In this document: one piece after another, positions 33,471 to 42,098 of the stretch
Layout: each line of letters begins with the position of its first letter
Numbering within the stretch: the stretch's first letter is position 1
DNA from: a halophilic archaeon SHRA6
Lineage (GTDB): Archaea; Halobacteriota; Halobacteria; Halobacteriales; Haloferacaceae
Assembly (NCBI GenBank): GCA_005239175.1
Contig: SOPS01000001.1
Span: 1 to 64,000 of the forward strand
Reading direction: 5' to 3'
Length of the DNA: 64,000 bases
Translations under genes and position numbers: made by a program
The notes under the pieces: generated by a model
Told to the model about the DNA's origin: nothing
What the model saw: the letters and a program-made list of their open reading frames with translations, nothing else
The model's database searches: none

Positions 33471-34292
33471 TCAGGACAGTTTTCCGAGCGCCTCAAAGAA
33501 ATCACCCGTTGGGCCGGCGATCCGAAGCGGCGGATCGCTGCGGGTAATCGTCACCTCGGCGGGTGGTTCGATCGGGTGGGTGAGCCGACCGTCGCTCGCG
33601 ACAATCGCCCGGTCAGTGCCCGTGACCGTCACTGTGATTGTCGCATCCCGATCGACTAACAGCGACGGCATACCACCTGTTGCGCACATTTCAGTGATGA
33701 GTAGCCCACGAACATCCGGATGAACGATCGGCCCACCCTCGCTGAGGTTGTAGGCCGTACTGCCGGTCGGAGTTGCGACCAGGACTCCGTCGGCGTGCCC
33801 GCTTGAGTACAGCGAGCCATCGACCCGCGTCTCAAAGTCAATTCCGGCCCCGGGACCCCGTCGCCGGCCCTGAACGAGCACCTCGTTCGTCGCCGCATCG
33901 CTCGTCCAGTCGCCGACGCTCGCCGAAAGCCGTGGCGCTTCCCGTATCTCTGCAGTTCCGTCGGCGATCGCTGCCGCCTCCGTTGGGACCGCATCGATCG
34001 CGTCGTCGGGATCGACTGCGTTCAAAAAGCCAACCTCGCCGAGGTTGACACCGAGGATCGGCGTGCCACCCGCCCCGCGTGCGGCGAACAAAAAGGTTCC
34101 ATCGCCGCCGATGCTGACGACCAGATCCGATCGATCGAACGTCTCGATTGGCTCGCCGGGATGGCCGAGGTCGGCTGCGGTCGCGGCGTCGAGGCGAACG
34201 GTGACACCATCCGCGCGAAGGCGCTCACGGATCCCGTCGGCGATCCGGGCGGAACGAGCGTTGCCGCGCTGGGCGACGATCCCGACTTCCAT
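33471..34292 (-). CDS. nadK: NAD kinase
   Basis: This 273-residue protein begins MEVGIVAQRGNARSARIADGI. The catalytic GGDGT motif is at about residues 62-66, and NEVLV and SGHADGVLVATPTGSTAYNLSEGGP carry the NAD-binding Asp and Ser/Thr residues. It phosphorylates NAD to NADP in the cytoplasm. The longer frame upstream to 34325 is leader. A shorter paralogue lacking GGDGT lies at 39176-39853. Confidence 0.95.
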   Translation of the reverse strand: MEVGIVAQRGNARSARIADGIRERLRADGVTVRLDAATAADLGHPGEPIETFDRSDLVVSIGGDGTFLFAARGAGGTPILGVNLGEVGFLNAVDPDDAIDAVPTEAAAIADGTAEIREAPRLSASVGDWTSDAATNEVLVQGRRRGPGAGIDFETRVDGSLYSSGHADGVLVATPTGSTAYNLSEGGPIVHPDVRGLLITEMCATGGMPSLLVDRDATITVTVTGTDRAIVASDGRLTHPIEPPAEVTITRSDPPLRIAGPTGDFFEALGKLS

Positions 34293-34381
34293 ACATCCTC
34301 GTTTCCGACCGGGAATAAAAAACACTCCGTGTCCGTTCGCTGGTTCCGGTGACAGGGTATCGCAGACCCGAGCGTTTGCCG

Positions 34382-36355
34382 TTATTTACCCTCGAATTCA
34401 GGGTCGTCGTCGCCCATGAACGCCGTGAGTCCTTCCATCAAGTCCTCGGTGCTAATCATGTGGCCGAACGCCTGAGACTCCATTTCGAGTCCTGCAGTCG
34501 TGCTCTCGCGACCAGCCAGCATAGCTCGCTTGGTGTATCGCTGGGCGATCGGCGGCCCACGTGCGAGTTTTTTCGCTAACTCCATAGCCTTCTCCTCGAG
34601 TTCGTCGTTCCCGACGACCTCGTTGACGAAGCCGTATTCTTCCATCGTCTCAGCATCATAACGATCGGCAGTGAAGATGATCTCCTTTGCGCGGCCTTCG
34701 CCGACGATCAGTGGAAGCCGTTGGGTACCGCCCCACCCGGGGATGAGCCCGAGGTTGTGTTCTGGCTGGCCGAACTCCGATCGTTCGCTGGCGATCCGCA
34801 GGTCCGCACACATCGACAACTCCATACCGCCGCCTAGACAGTAGCCGTCGATGCCAGCAACGACCGGCGTGTCAGCGGATTCGAGTTTGCCAAACGTCTG
34901 CTGGCCGGTTCGTGAGAGTTCAACGACGTGGATCGGATCCGCACCGCCGCCGGCCATACTCATCACATCCGCACCGGCTGAGAAGGCCTTGCCGCCCTCA
35001 CCGGTAATGAGGATCGCCCGAACCTCTTCGTCGCTGTCAAGGGCGTCGATCGCCTCATCGAACTCTTCGAGCAGTTCGGTGCTGATCGTGTTCATCCGGT
35101 GGGCGCGATCGATCACGACGTGGCCAACCCGTTCGTCGAACTCGATCCGGAGGGTCTCGTAGTCATACTCGTCGCCGCCTTCCTCGTCGGCTTCGTGGAA
35201 TGTAGCGCCCGCCTCGCCGAGCTCTCTGAGTAGCGACGTTGCCTCGTGGCGCGCGGACCCAGACGTCTCGTGTAACTCATCGAGGGTATCGAGAAGTACG
35301 TCCAATCCTGTAGCGTCAGCGAGCTTTGCCGGTCCATCGGGGAATCCTGCTCCGAGCATGACAGCGGTATCGATCGACTTGGCGTCGGCCACGTCGGCTT
35401 CGATCAGCCCCGCAACCTCGTTTGCCATCACTGCAAGCAGGCGGCGTTCGATCGCGTCGCTGCCGGCGTCACTTGGAATCTCGACGCCGCCGTTTTCGTA
35501 GTCATAAAAGCCGCTCCCGGTCTTTTTGCCCAGATTCTCCTCGTCGACTTTCGCTTCGAGCAGCGGACACGGCTTGTAGGCCTCCCCGAGGGTCTCGTGC
35601 ATGTACTCGAGGACGTGATAGCCGACGTCAATGCCGACCTGATCGGCCAGTTCGAACGAACCCATCGGCAGCCCCATGTCGAACTTCGTCGTCGAGTCTA
35701 CCTCGGCGACAGTCGCTTCACCTTCTTCGACGATCCACGCGGCTTCGTTCATCAGTGGCACCAAAATCCGGTTGACGATGAAGCCGGGGCTGTCCTTGTG
35801 GACCCGCACGGGCGTTTTGTCCATCTCCTCGGCCAGTGACTCGATCAGGTCGAGGGTCTCTTCAGCCGTATGGGCGCCGGAGATGACTTCGACAAGCGGC
35901 ATCCGAATCGGCGGATTGAAAAAGTGCATGCCACAGAACTGTTCGGAGCGGTCTGTGACCTCCGAGAGCTCAGTAATAGAGAGGCTTGAGGTGTTCGTCG
36001 CAAAGATCGTCCGATCGGGTGCGTGTGCTTCCACCTCGTCATAGACATCCTTTTTGATATCCATGACCTCCGGAACGGCCTCGATCACGACGTCCGCGTC
36101 GGCGACGGCCTCTTCGAGTGGGACAACCGGCGTGATGCGATCGAGCGTTGCGTCCGCCTCCGCCTCCGTTATCTGGTCTTTTTCGGCGAGTTTACCGAGA
36201 CTCCACTCGATGTCGTCGTAGCCGTTTTGGACGAACTCTTCGTTGATGTCCCGCAGAACCACATCGTACCCTGCCAACGCGGCGACCTCCGCGATCCCGT
36301 GGCCCATGTTTCCGGCACCAAGAACCGTGATAGTGTTGATATCTTCGAACTCCAT
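34382..36355 (-). CDS. 3-hydroxyacyl-CoA dehydrogenase/enoyl-CoA hydratase fusion
   Basis: This 657-residue two-domain enzyme belongs to fatty acid beta-oxidation. Residues 1-290 are an NAD-dependent 3-hydroxyacyl-CoA dehydrogenase (VLGAGNMGHGIAEVAALAGYDVVLRD, FFNPPIRMPLVEVI, KDSPGFIVNRILVPLMNEA). Its C-terminal helical repeat follows. From about 400 on is an enoyl-CoA hydratase with oxyanion motif KAFSAGADV and both catalytic Glu regions (CLGGGMELSMCADL, FGQPEHNLGLIPGWGGTQRLP). The order is the reverse of bacterial FadB. The ATG at 36355 is preferred to the one at 36385. Confidence 0.93.
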   Translation of the reverse strand: MEFEDINTITVLGAGNMGHGIAEVAALAGYDVVLRDINEEFVQNGYDDIEWSLGKLAEKDQITEAEADATLDRITPVVPLEEAVADADVVIEAVPEVMDIKKDVYDEVEAHAPDRTIFATNTSSLSITELSEVTDRSEQFCGMHFFNPPIRMPLVEVISGAHTAEETLDLIESLAEEMDKTPVRVHKDSPGFIVNRILVPLMNEAAWIVEEGEATVAEVDSTTKFDMGLPMGSFELADQVGIDVGYHVLEYMHETLGEAYKPCPLLEAKVDEENLGKKTGSGFYDYENGGVEIPSDAGSDAIERRLLAVMANEVAGLIEADVADAKSIDTAVMLGAGFPDGPAKLADATGLDVLLDTLDELHETSGSARHEATSLLRELGEAGATFHEADEEGGDEYDYETLRIEFDERVGHVVIDRAHRMNTISTELLEEFDEAIDALDSDEEVRAILITGEGGKAFSAGADVMSMAGGGADPIHVVELSRTGQQTFGKLESADTPVVAGIDGYCLGGGMELSMCADLRIASERSEFGQPEHNLGLIPGWGGTQRLPLIVGEGRAKEIIFTADRYDAETMEEYGFVNEVVGNDELEEKAMELAKKLARGPPIAQRYTKRAMLAGRESTTAGLEMESQAFGHMISTEDLMEGLTAFMGDDDPEFEGK

Positions 36356-36513
36356 GCACGTACCGACGGAAGACAGGAGTTTCAACGTTTCCCTCTCTCA
36401 GTGAAGAAACTGTAGTTAGATTTATTTTGGTGATTTCAGCAATCGCGGCGCTCACACAGTGCGTCAGCCACCGCACGCGAGGGGTCTTACCTGTCCAGGT
36501 TCGAACGGAGGAT

Positions 36514-37149
36514 ATGGACGAGTCGGACGCACACAGACTGACAGACGATCGAGGACCGTATGGGACGCTTCGAAGGACAGATCTGGCGCCGCTCGTCGAT
36601 CGCTACGGCGAACTCGAACTGTCGCCAGCTGATGATCTCTTCGAACGAATGGTGGTCTCGATCATCAACCAGCTCATCTCGACGGAAGCCGCGCGGACGA
36701 TCCGCGGACGGGTGTTCGATCGGTTCGAAATAACCCCCGCGGGAGTGGCGACTGCACCAGAGGAAGCGCTTCGTGAGGCAGGCTTGTCACCGCAGAAGAT
36801 CGACTACATCAACCGAATTGCCGAGGAATTTGAGGCAGGAACACTCACCCGCGAGCAGTTAGAGGAACTGGACGACGAGACAGCGATCGATCGGCTCACC
36901 GAAATCAAGGGAATTGGCGACTGGACAGCGAAAATGACGCTCATGTTCGGACTTGGGCGGCCGGATGTCTTCCCTGTCGAGGATCTGGCGGTGCGTCGGG
37001 GGATGGAGGCGTATTTCGACGACGAGAGCCGTGCCGCAATGCGTGAGCGCGCGGCCGGTTGGCGGCCGTATCGATCCTACGGGACGTTGTACGTCTGGAA
37101 GGAGTACGTCCGCGAGAACAGTTCGGTCGACGAGCCCGTAGTGGAGTGA
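36514..37149 (+). CDS. DNA-3-methyladenine glycosylase (AlkA-like, HhH-GPD)
   Basis: This 211-residue base-excision enzyme has the helix-hairpin-helix LTEIKGIGDWTAKMTLMFGLG at about residues 127-147, followed by DVFPVEDLAVRRG; the Asp there is the catalytic residue. MVVSIINQLISTEAARTI is the conserved interior helix. The ATG at 36514 is preceded directly by GGAGG (36507-36511); the frame upstream to 36427 lacks family similarity. It removes alkylated purines from DNA. It is convergent with the rimK fusion gene. Confidence 0.9.
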   Translation: MDESDAHRLTDDRGPYGTLRRTDLAPLVDRYGELELSPADDLFERMVVSIINQLISTEAARTIRGRVFDRFEITPAGVATAPEEALREAGLSPQKIDYINRIAEEFEAGTLTREQLEELDDETAIDRLTEIKGIGDWTAKMTLMFGLGRPDVFPVEDLAVRRGMEAYFDDESRAAMRERAAGWRPYRSYGTLYVWKEYVRENSSVDEPVVE

Positions 37150-37154
37150 GTCGC

Positions 37155-37193
37155 GCGCGATCGCTCAGCTATGTACGCGCGATCGCTCAGCTA
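37155..37193 (-). repeat. Two copies (period 22 bp) of a block containing the RimK stop codon
   Basis: GCGCGATCGCTCAGCTA occurs at 37155-37171 and 37177-37193. On the minus strand each begins with TAG; the copy at 37177-37193 supplies the stop codon (37191-37193) of the RimK fusion gene. Confidence 0.8.
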
Positions 37194-38549
37194 CTCTTCG
37201 AGTAACTCTTCGCCTTCGCCGCTGCCGCCACGCTGGTCGCGATCGGCGCGCTTTCGGACGTCAACCCGGTAGTGTTCGAGGATGTCCCGGCCGAGCAACA
37301 GCGGATACTCCATGTGACCGCGATCCTCGACGCTTGCGGTGACGGTGTGTTGGGTCCCGCCGATTCCGATGACAAGGTCGATCACCGGCCGCGATCGGCC
37401 GCCCTTCACCGATCCGGATTTGATCTTCGTCATGCTCTTTATTGGCCCAGCGCCGATCTCGGCGGCGAGGTTGGTGTCGATGCTCGTCCGGGTTGCCCCG
37501 GTATCGGATTTTGCCATGACCTGTTTCGAGCCGCTGGTGCCGATGACGAGCACCTCCTCGATGTAGCCGATGAGCGGCGTGTCTTCGAGCGACGGCGGCT
37601 CAACCCGCGGCATACACGAGGGCGTCGAGTCGTCAAGGGTGGCCGACAGCCCCGCAACGCGATCGTCGTCGACGGTCCCACCGACCGATTCGATCGCCAA
37701 CTGTGCGATGTACGGTGCCGGGCTGGTGCCGGTGGCCTGGTACAGTCCTTTGAATCCCGCGGTTGGGTTCACTTCGAGGACGTACCAGCCGTCGTGACCC
37801 TCAATCAGATCGACGCCGGCGTAGTCTAAGCCGAGCACGTCGGCAGCGTACAGCGCGGTTTCAGCGGCCTCGTCGGGCATCGTGTCGGTTGCGTCCTCGA
37901 CCGCGCCGCCAAGTGCGACGTTCGTTCGCCAGTCGCCCTCTGGCGCATAGCGGTACATCGAGCCGATGATCTCGTCGCCAACGACGTACACGCGGAGGTC
38001 ACGGTGTTTCTCCTCGTCGCGATCGATCAGTTGCTGTAAGAATGCCTGTCGATTGCCGACCTTCGGGTTGACCGGCTCTGTGAGATCGACTTTCCAGGTC
38101 CCGCCGCCGTGGGTCCCGATCGCCGTCTTGTAGACGGCAACCTCGCCGAACCGCTCGCGGTCCTGATTGAGGCGATCGTTCGACAGCGCCAACAGGGCGT
38201 CTGGAACACGAATGTTCCAGTCGGCAAGCGTCGCGGCGGTCGCAAACTTGTGAATCGACGCGAGCACTGAGTTTGGCTCATTCAACATCGGGCGGATGCG
38301 ATTGAACGTGGTCGCAAGCCCCAGCAGTTCGGCTGGCTCTTCGGTGTTCGAGAGCAACAGCCGGTTCGCGATCACGTCGACATCGGGGTCGATCGTTACC
38401 TCGCTGTCCTCGACAGTAACCGCAGTATTTTCAGACCGTAACCAGAAGGGCTCGTGACCGAGATCCTCGACGGCGTTGAGGATTGCTTTCGTCTCTTTGC
38501 TGTTGTGGAGTGATAACACTCCAACGCGTACTGCCTCCCCGTCGCTCAT
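37191..38549 (-). CDS. RimK-type ATP-grasp ligase fused to a retropepsin-like (RimB) protease domain
   Basis: This is a 452-residue protein. Residues 1 to about 300 form an ATP-grasp ligase of the RimK type (VAVYKTAIGTHGGGTWKV, LRVYVVGDEIIGSMYRYA, GVDLIEGHDGWYVLEVNPTAGFKGL). Residues about 330-435 form an aspartic-protease-like domain with MAKSDTGATRTSID at the active-site DTG and LLLGRDIL near the end, the RimB/DUF785 type. RimK adds glutamate residues to a protein target in bacteria and RimB acts with it. Here both are in one chain, so modification and processing may be coupled. The target is unknown. Confidence 0.9.
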   Translation of the reverse strand: MSDGEAVRVGVLSLHNSKETKAILNAVEDLGHEPFWLRSENTAVTVEDSEVTIDPDVDVIANRLLLSNTEEPAELLGLATTFNRIRPMLNEPNSVLASIHKFATAATLADWNIRVPDALLALSNDRLNQDRERFGEVAVYKTAIGTHGGGTWKVDLTEPVNPKVGNRQAFLQQLIDRDEEKHRDLRVYVVGDEIIGSMYRYAPEGDWRTNVALGGAVEDATDTMPDEAAETALYAADVLGLDYAGVDLIEGHDGWYVLEVNPTAGFKGLYQATGTSPAPYIAQLAIESVGGTVDDDRVAGLSATLDDSTPSCMPRVEPPSLEDTPLIGYIEEVLVIGTSGSKQVMAKSDTGATRTSIDTNLAAEIGAGPIKSMTKIKSGSVKGGRSRPVIDLVIGIGGTQHTVTASVEDRGHMEYPLLLGRDILEHYRVDVRKRADRDQRGGSGEGEELLEE

Positions 38550-38615
38550 ATAGGATGATCCTGTGCCGGAGACATATGCGTGCCGGTCTACGAAGACGAC
38601 AGGTGAAAAGTCGAA

Positions 38616-39062
38616 TCAGGCGAAGATCGAGTCGACGTACGGCGAGTACAGGAACTGTAGCCCGTAGTAGCCTGCGTACAGCAACACGAAAAGCGACGCC
38701 ACGATCGAGCTTTTCGGCCACTCGATCGACATCCGATTCCGCGCTTCGACCTTTCTGGATTCGAACTCGAAGAGGTCGGCTATGAACGCCGCGACAACCG
38801 GCAGCGCCATGATCGCGCCGCTCACGGGACGGTACAGCATGAACGCGAACACGAGGAAGACCAGCGCAAAGTTCGAGACGACGTGTGGAAGGTACGGCTC
38901 AATCGCCGAGTCGTCGCCCTCTTCAGCCTGGTTTCTATGTACCCTGTGGGCCAAAAATCGGGTGAGCATGTTTCCGATGGCAACAACGAGAAGTGCGATC
39001 GGAAGGAACTCGCCGATCGAGTCGACCCAGCCGAGCGGAACGAGAAACTGCAGTGGATCCAT
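38616..39062 (-). CDS. Haloarchaeal four-helix membrane protein
   Basis: This 148-residue protein has about four hydrophobic segments: FLVPLGWVDSIGEFLPIALLV, ALVFLVFAFMLY, MALPVVAAFIADLF and SSIVASLFVLLYAGYYGLQFLY. I recognise only that it resembles uncharacterised haloarchaeal membrane proteins. Loops are short and slightly charged. It sits between the rimK fusion and the NAD-kinase-like gene, all on the minus strand with 66- and 113-bp gaps. Confidence 0.75.
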   Translation of the reverse strand: MDPLQFLVPLGWVDSIGEFLPIALLVVAIGNMLTRFLAHRVHRNQAEEGDDSAIEPYLPHVVSNFALVFLVFAFMLYRPVSGAIMALPVVAAFIADLFEFESRKVEARNRMSIEWPKSSIVASLFVLLYAGYYGLQFLYSPYVDSIFA

Positions 39063-39175
39063 ACTGGTGTGTGGGCGGACGACTCATTAGAGTTTTTCCA
39101 ATCGCGGCCGACCATATCCGCCGCAAGTGCGTTCGCGACCGTCGATCGAGTAACCTGCGTTCTATGGGCGGAACA

Positions 39176-39853
39176 TCACGGTTCGATCGGAACAACAAGT
39201 GTGTACGGCTCCCCAGCGGAGACACTGAGTGTTTCGCCCCTCGTCGTGGTCGTCCGCTCGACCCCGTCGACCACGACGGTGATCTCGTCGTCGCGCTCGA
39301 CGCCGATCCAGAGTGGAACATCGTGGACCCACGATCGAGTGTGCGTCGAAAACGGGGCAATTGGGGTAACCGCGAGCCCGGCAGCCGCGTGTAACACGGG
39401 GGTTCCCACCGCGCCTGCGTATCCACCGCTGCCAAGTGGTGTTGCCACCACGACGCCATCAGCACGGAATCGCGATCGATCGCGCGTCGCCTCCTCACTG
39501 GGACGGACGCTGTACTCGGAGATGTGTGCGGGTTCGGTCGTCACGAGTGTGAGGTCACTCACAAACGTCGCCACGAACTCGTCGTCAATCGAGAGGGAAA
39601 ACGACTGGTGGGTTTTGTCTCTGAAGCGACCAGCATCGATCGCCTTAACCGCGTCGCGAACTGCTGCCGGCCGGACTGTGTACGGTCGCGGTTCCTCGTC
39701 GACAAAGAGGAACTGCCCCTCCCACGTCGTGATTGCCTGCGGCTCCGTGACGATCGACAGTGACGCTCGTGGGGTAATCGAGTGGCCGTCGTTTCCGAGC
39801 GCGGTGGCGACGCGCTCGGCGAGCGACCCCTCACCGACGACAGCGATTTCCAT
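39176..39853 (-). CDS. NAD kinase-like protein lacking the GGDGT motif
   Basis: This 225-residue protein begins MEIAVVGEGSLAERVATALG. Its C-terminal two-thirds align with NAD kinase: ADGVVVATPLGSGGYAGAVGTPVLH corresponds to the DGVLVATPTGSTAYNLSEGGP region of the enzyme at 33471, with TGS replaced by LGS. The N-terminal ATP-binding part is shortened to about 45 residues and GGDGT is absent, so kinase activity is doubtful. It may bind a nucleotide as a regulator. Haloarchaea often carry two NAD-kinase-like genes, and this would be the divergent copy. Confidence 0.78.
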   Translation of the reverse strand: MEIAVVGEGSLAERVATALGNDGHSITPRASLSIVTEPQAITTWEGQFLFVDEEPRPYTVRPAAVRDAVKAIDAGRFRDKTHQSFSLSIDDEFVATFVSDLTLVTTEPAHISEYSVRPSEEATRDRSRFRADGVVVATPLGSGGYAGAVGTPVLHAAAGLAVTPIAPFSTHTRSWVHDVPLWIGVERDDEITVVVDGVERTTTTRGETLSVSAGEPYTLVVPIEP

Positions 39854-39948
39854 GGTCCCTCCGAGAGCGATCGTTCATGATCGATCCTTTCGTCGGGGGC
39901 GCAAAAACCCCGCTGCTTCCGCCCGATCGCGGCTCGCTTCGACGCCGC

Positions 39949-41250
39949 TCAGTACGGCCAGTCACCAATGACTTTCATTCCCTCGGCCAGATCCTCGGCT
40001 TCGAGCGCGTCTGCGATCGCCGTCTCGGATTTGTGTGTTGGTTCGGCGGCGTCGTCTGCAAGCTCAACGACAAGCTCACACAGCAGGATCGACTGCTCGG
40101 TGAGGTTTCTGTGTTCGAGTTTTTCGAGCGTATCGGCGAAGGTATGTCCCCACCCGCGGCCGCGATCCTCGGTTTCGCCGCTCAGCATATAGCCTGGAAC
40201 GCCGCGCTGAACGAACGGCCAGTGATCGCTGTGTGGGACGAGATTCGAGGACAGTGAAATCGGATGATCGAAGCGATCGCCAACCTCCTCTGCGGCCGCC
40301 TCCAACGCCTCAAAGCCGTGGTAGCCCAGCGACAGCGTCCGGCCGTAGACGTTGCTGTCGATGTTGACGATCGCTTTGATCGCCTCGAGATCAGCCTGTT
40401 CGGCCTCGTATTCGGAGCCGACGAGCCCAACCTCCTCGGAGCCGTAGCAGATGAACCGCACACGGGTGTCGAGTTCGGCTTCGCGGGCCGCCAGCGATTC
40501 GGCGAGCTGGACGACCGTGGCGGTCCCTGCGCCGTTGTCCATCGCACCCTCGGCGATATCGTGAGCATCGACGTGGCTTGAGACGATGATCTCTTCGTCG
40601 GTATCAGGGCCCAACTCGGCGTGGACGTTGCCGCTCGTCGCCTCAGGGGTCGCACACGTCACGTCGACGGTCACCGATTCGCCGTCGAACCGGCGGGCGA
40701 GCCGGCCGCCGACCTCCTGGCTTACCCCGACCGCAGGGATGTCGCCGATCGGCGCGTCTGCGGTCCCGACGCTACCAGTCGGTGGGAGACAGCCGGGGAC
40801 GTGGTTCGCGAAGACGAAGCCGGCCGCGCCGCCTTCGACGGCGTAGTAGTACTTCTCGCGGCGGTGGATGAACCGATCGTAGTCGTCGGGGACTGTCGTC
40901 GAGACCATGACGATCTTGTCCTCGATGTCTGTCTCGAAGTCGTCTGGGAGGCCGTAGCCGAGGTCGACCAGCTCACCGGTCGCCGCTGCCGAGGGACTTC
41001 TTGGGAGTGCGATGCAGTCCTGTATCGTCTCGCCGGCTTCGATCGAACTCTCGCCGCGCTCCCAGCCCTGGATCGAGAAGTCGTCGATCCGGGCGTTTCG
41101 GGCGCCGGCATCCGCCAGGGCGTCACGCGTCAGTTCGAGCCCCGCCCGCTCGCCGTCGCTGCCAGCCATTCGGTTGCCGATATCGACGAGCGCTTCCAGA
41201 TGGTCCCAGCCCGTCGTACTCACGAAGGTGTTGCCGATCCAGTCGGTCAT
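39949..41250 (-). CDS. M28 family zinc aminopeptidase/carboxypeptidase with PA insert
   Basis: This 433-residue protein begins MTDWIGNTFVSTTGWDHLEALVDIGNRMAGSDGER. A protease-associated insert occupies about 95-200. The M28 domain has VSSHVDAHDIAEGAMDNGAG (His and Asp ligands), ICYGSEEVGLVGS (catalytic Glu pair), AIVNIDSNVYG (Asp) and NLVPHSDHWPF (His), so the metal site is complete. It probably cleaves peptides. No signal peptide is apparent. It is downstream of the DUF420 gene on the same strand. Confidence 0.9.
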   Translation of the reverse strand: MTDWIGNTFVSTTGWDHLEALVDIGNRMAGSDGERAGLELTRDALADAGARNARIDDFSIQGWERGESSIEAGETIQDCIALPRSPSAAATGELVDLGYGLPDDFETDIEDKIVMVSTTVPDDYDRFIHRREKYYYAVEGGAAGFVFANHVPGCLPPTGSVGTADAPIGDIPAVGVSQEVGGRLARRFDGESVTVDVTCATPEATSGNVHAELGPDTDEEIIVSSHVDAHDIAEGAMDNGAGTATVVQLAESLAAREAELDTRVRFICYGSEEVGLVGSEYEAEQADLEAIKAIVNIDSNVYGRTLSLGYHGFEALEAAAEEVGDRFDHPISLSSNLVPHSDHWPFVQRGVPGYMLSGETEDRGRGWGHTFADTLEKLEHRNLTEQSILLCELVVELADDAAEPTHKSETAIADALEAEDLAEGMKVIGDWPY

Positions 41251-41327
41251 ACACACTGGTTCCGCGGATGCCTGCTAACCGTTTCGGTGGCCGACGGGTT
41301 CGCCGATACTTCGCGGCGCCCAGTAGG

Positions 41328-41945
41328 CTACAGGAAAACGATCGCTGCCTGCGCGGCCTCAAACGTCGAGCCGTAGACGTGATTCAACAACAGGTACGTA
41401 ATGACGCCAAGCGTCAACGAGAGGAGCCACGCACTGGCAGCGATCCGTCCAACGCGCTTGTGGGGCGTCTCAGTTCGGAGCTCGTGGTCGGTATGTGTGA
41501 GTCCGAGGATGACCGCGTACAGGACGACGGGCACCGAGACGATCGACAACAGGATGTGGACCCCAAGCATGAGCAGGTACGCGTAGTACACTGGATCGGG
41601 CCCAACAAAGTACTTCGTCCCACCGCCGGCGACCCGCGGGAGGTACATGCCGAGGAACACGAGGATGAGCACGAAGGAGGTCGTCATCGCCATTGCGTGG
41701 CGTTTGACCTGTCCCTTTCTGATCCAGTAGACGCCGAGGCTGATGGTGACAATCGTGACGCTGTTGACCGCGGCGATCGCGTGCGTCAGAAACTCGACCT
41801 GTCCGCGAGACAGTTCAGGAAACAGTGCCGCAAAATCGGGGACCAAGAACACGCCCAACACCGCGACGTAGCCGATCGCCGAGAGGATCGCGGTGACCGT
41901 GCCGGGCCGCTCCCGTATCGGGCCGCTGATGACCGGATGTTCCAT
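41328..41945 (-). CDS. DUF420 membrane protein
   Basis: This 205-residue protein has about six hydrophobic segments, beginning MEHPVISGPIRERPGTVTAIL. FLTHAIAAVNSVTIVTISLGVYWIRKGQVKRHAMAMTTSFVLILVFLGMYLPRV and YYAYLLMLGVHILLSIVSVPVVLYAVILGL are the DUF420 core with conserved His residues. DUF420 proteins are associated with haem-copper oxidase assembly in some organisms. Here no oxidase gene adjoins it. The ATG at 41945 is preferred to earlier frame positions. Confidence 0.88.
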   Translation of the reverse strand: MEHPVISGPIRERPGTVTAILSAIGYVAVLGVFLVPDFAALFPELSRGQVEFLTHAIAAVNSVTIVTISLGVYWIRKGQVKRHAMAMTTSFVLILVFLGMYLPRVAGGGTKYFVGPDPVYYAYLLMLGVHILLSIVSVPVVLYAVILGLTHTDHELRTETPHKRVGRIAASAWLLSLTLGVITYLLLNHVYGSTFEAAQAAIVFL

Positions 41946-42050
41946 ACCGGTTGTTGTGACTCTGGGGATATTCGTGTTCCGGAACGGCGATCGATTGGTG
42001 GTCAAATCCACGATCGGGCTGCGTGGAGAAACAATAGTCAGTCAACCGGT

Positions 42051-42098
42051 ATCAGATAACGCCAGTGTCAGATAACGCCAGTATCAGATAACGCCGGT
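42051..42098 (-). repeat. Three 16-bp tandem units spanning the EgsA stop codon
   Basis: Units lie at 42083-42098, 42067-42082 and 42051-42066. On the minus strand each reads ACYGGCGTTATCTGAY. The unit at 42083-42098 encodes the last residues (TGVI) and the stop of EgsA; the others are copies downstream. Confidence 0.92.

Noticed and set aside
41001-42059. Plus-strand frame of 352 codons across the M28 and DUF420 genes
   Set aside because: Arg/His-rich shadow of two well-supported genes on the minus strand.
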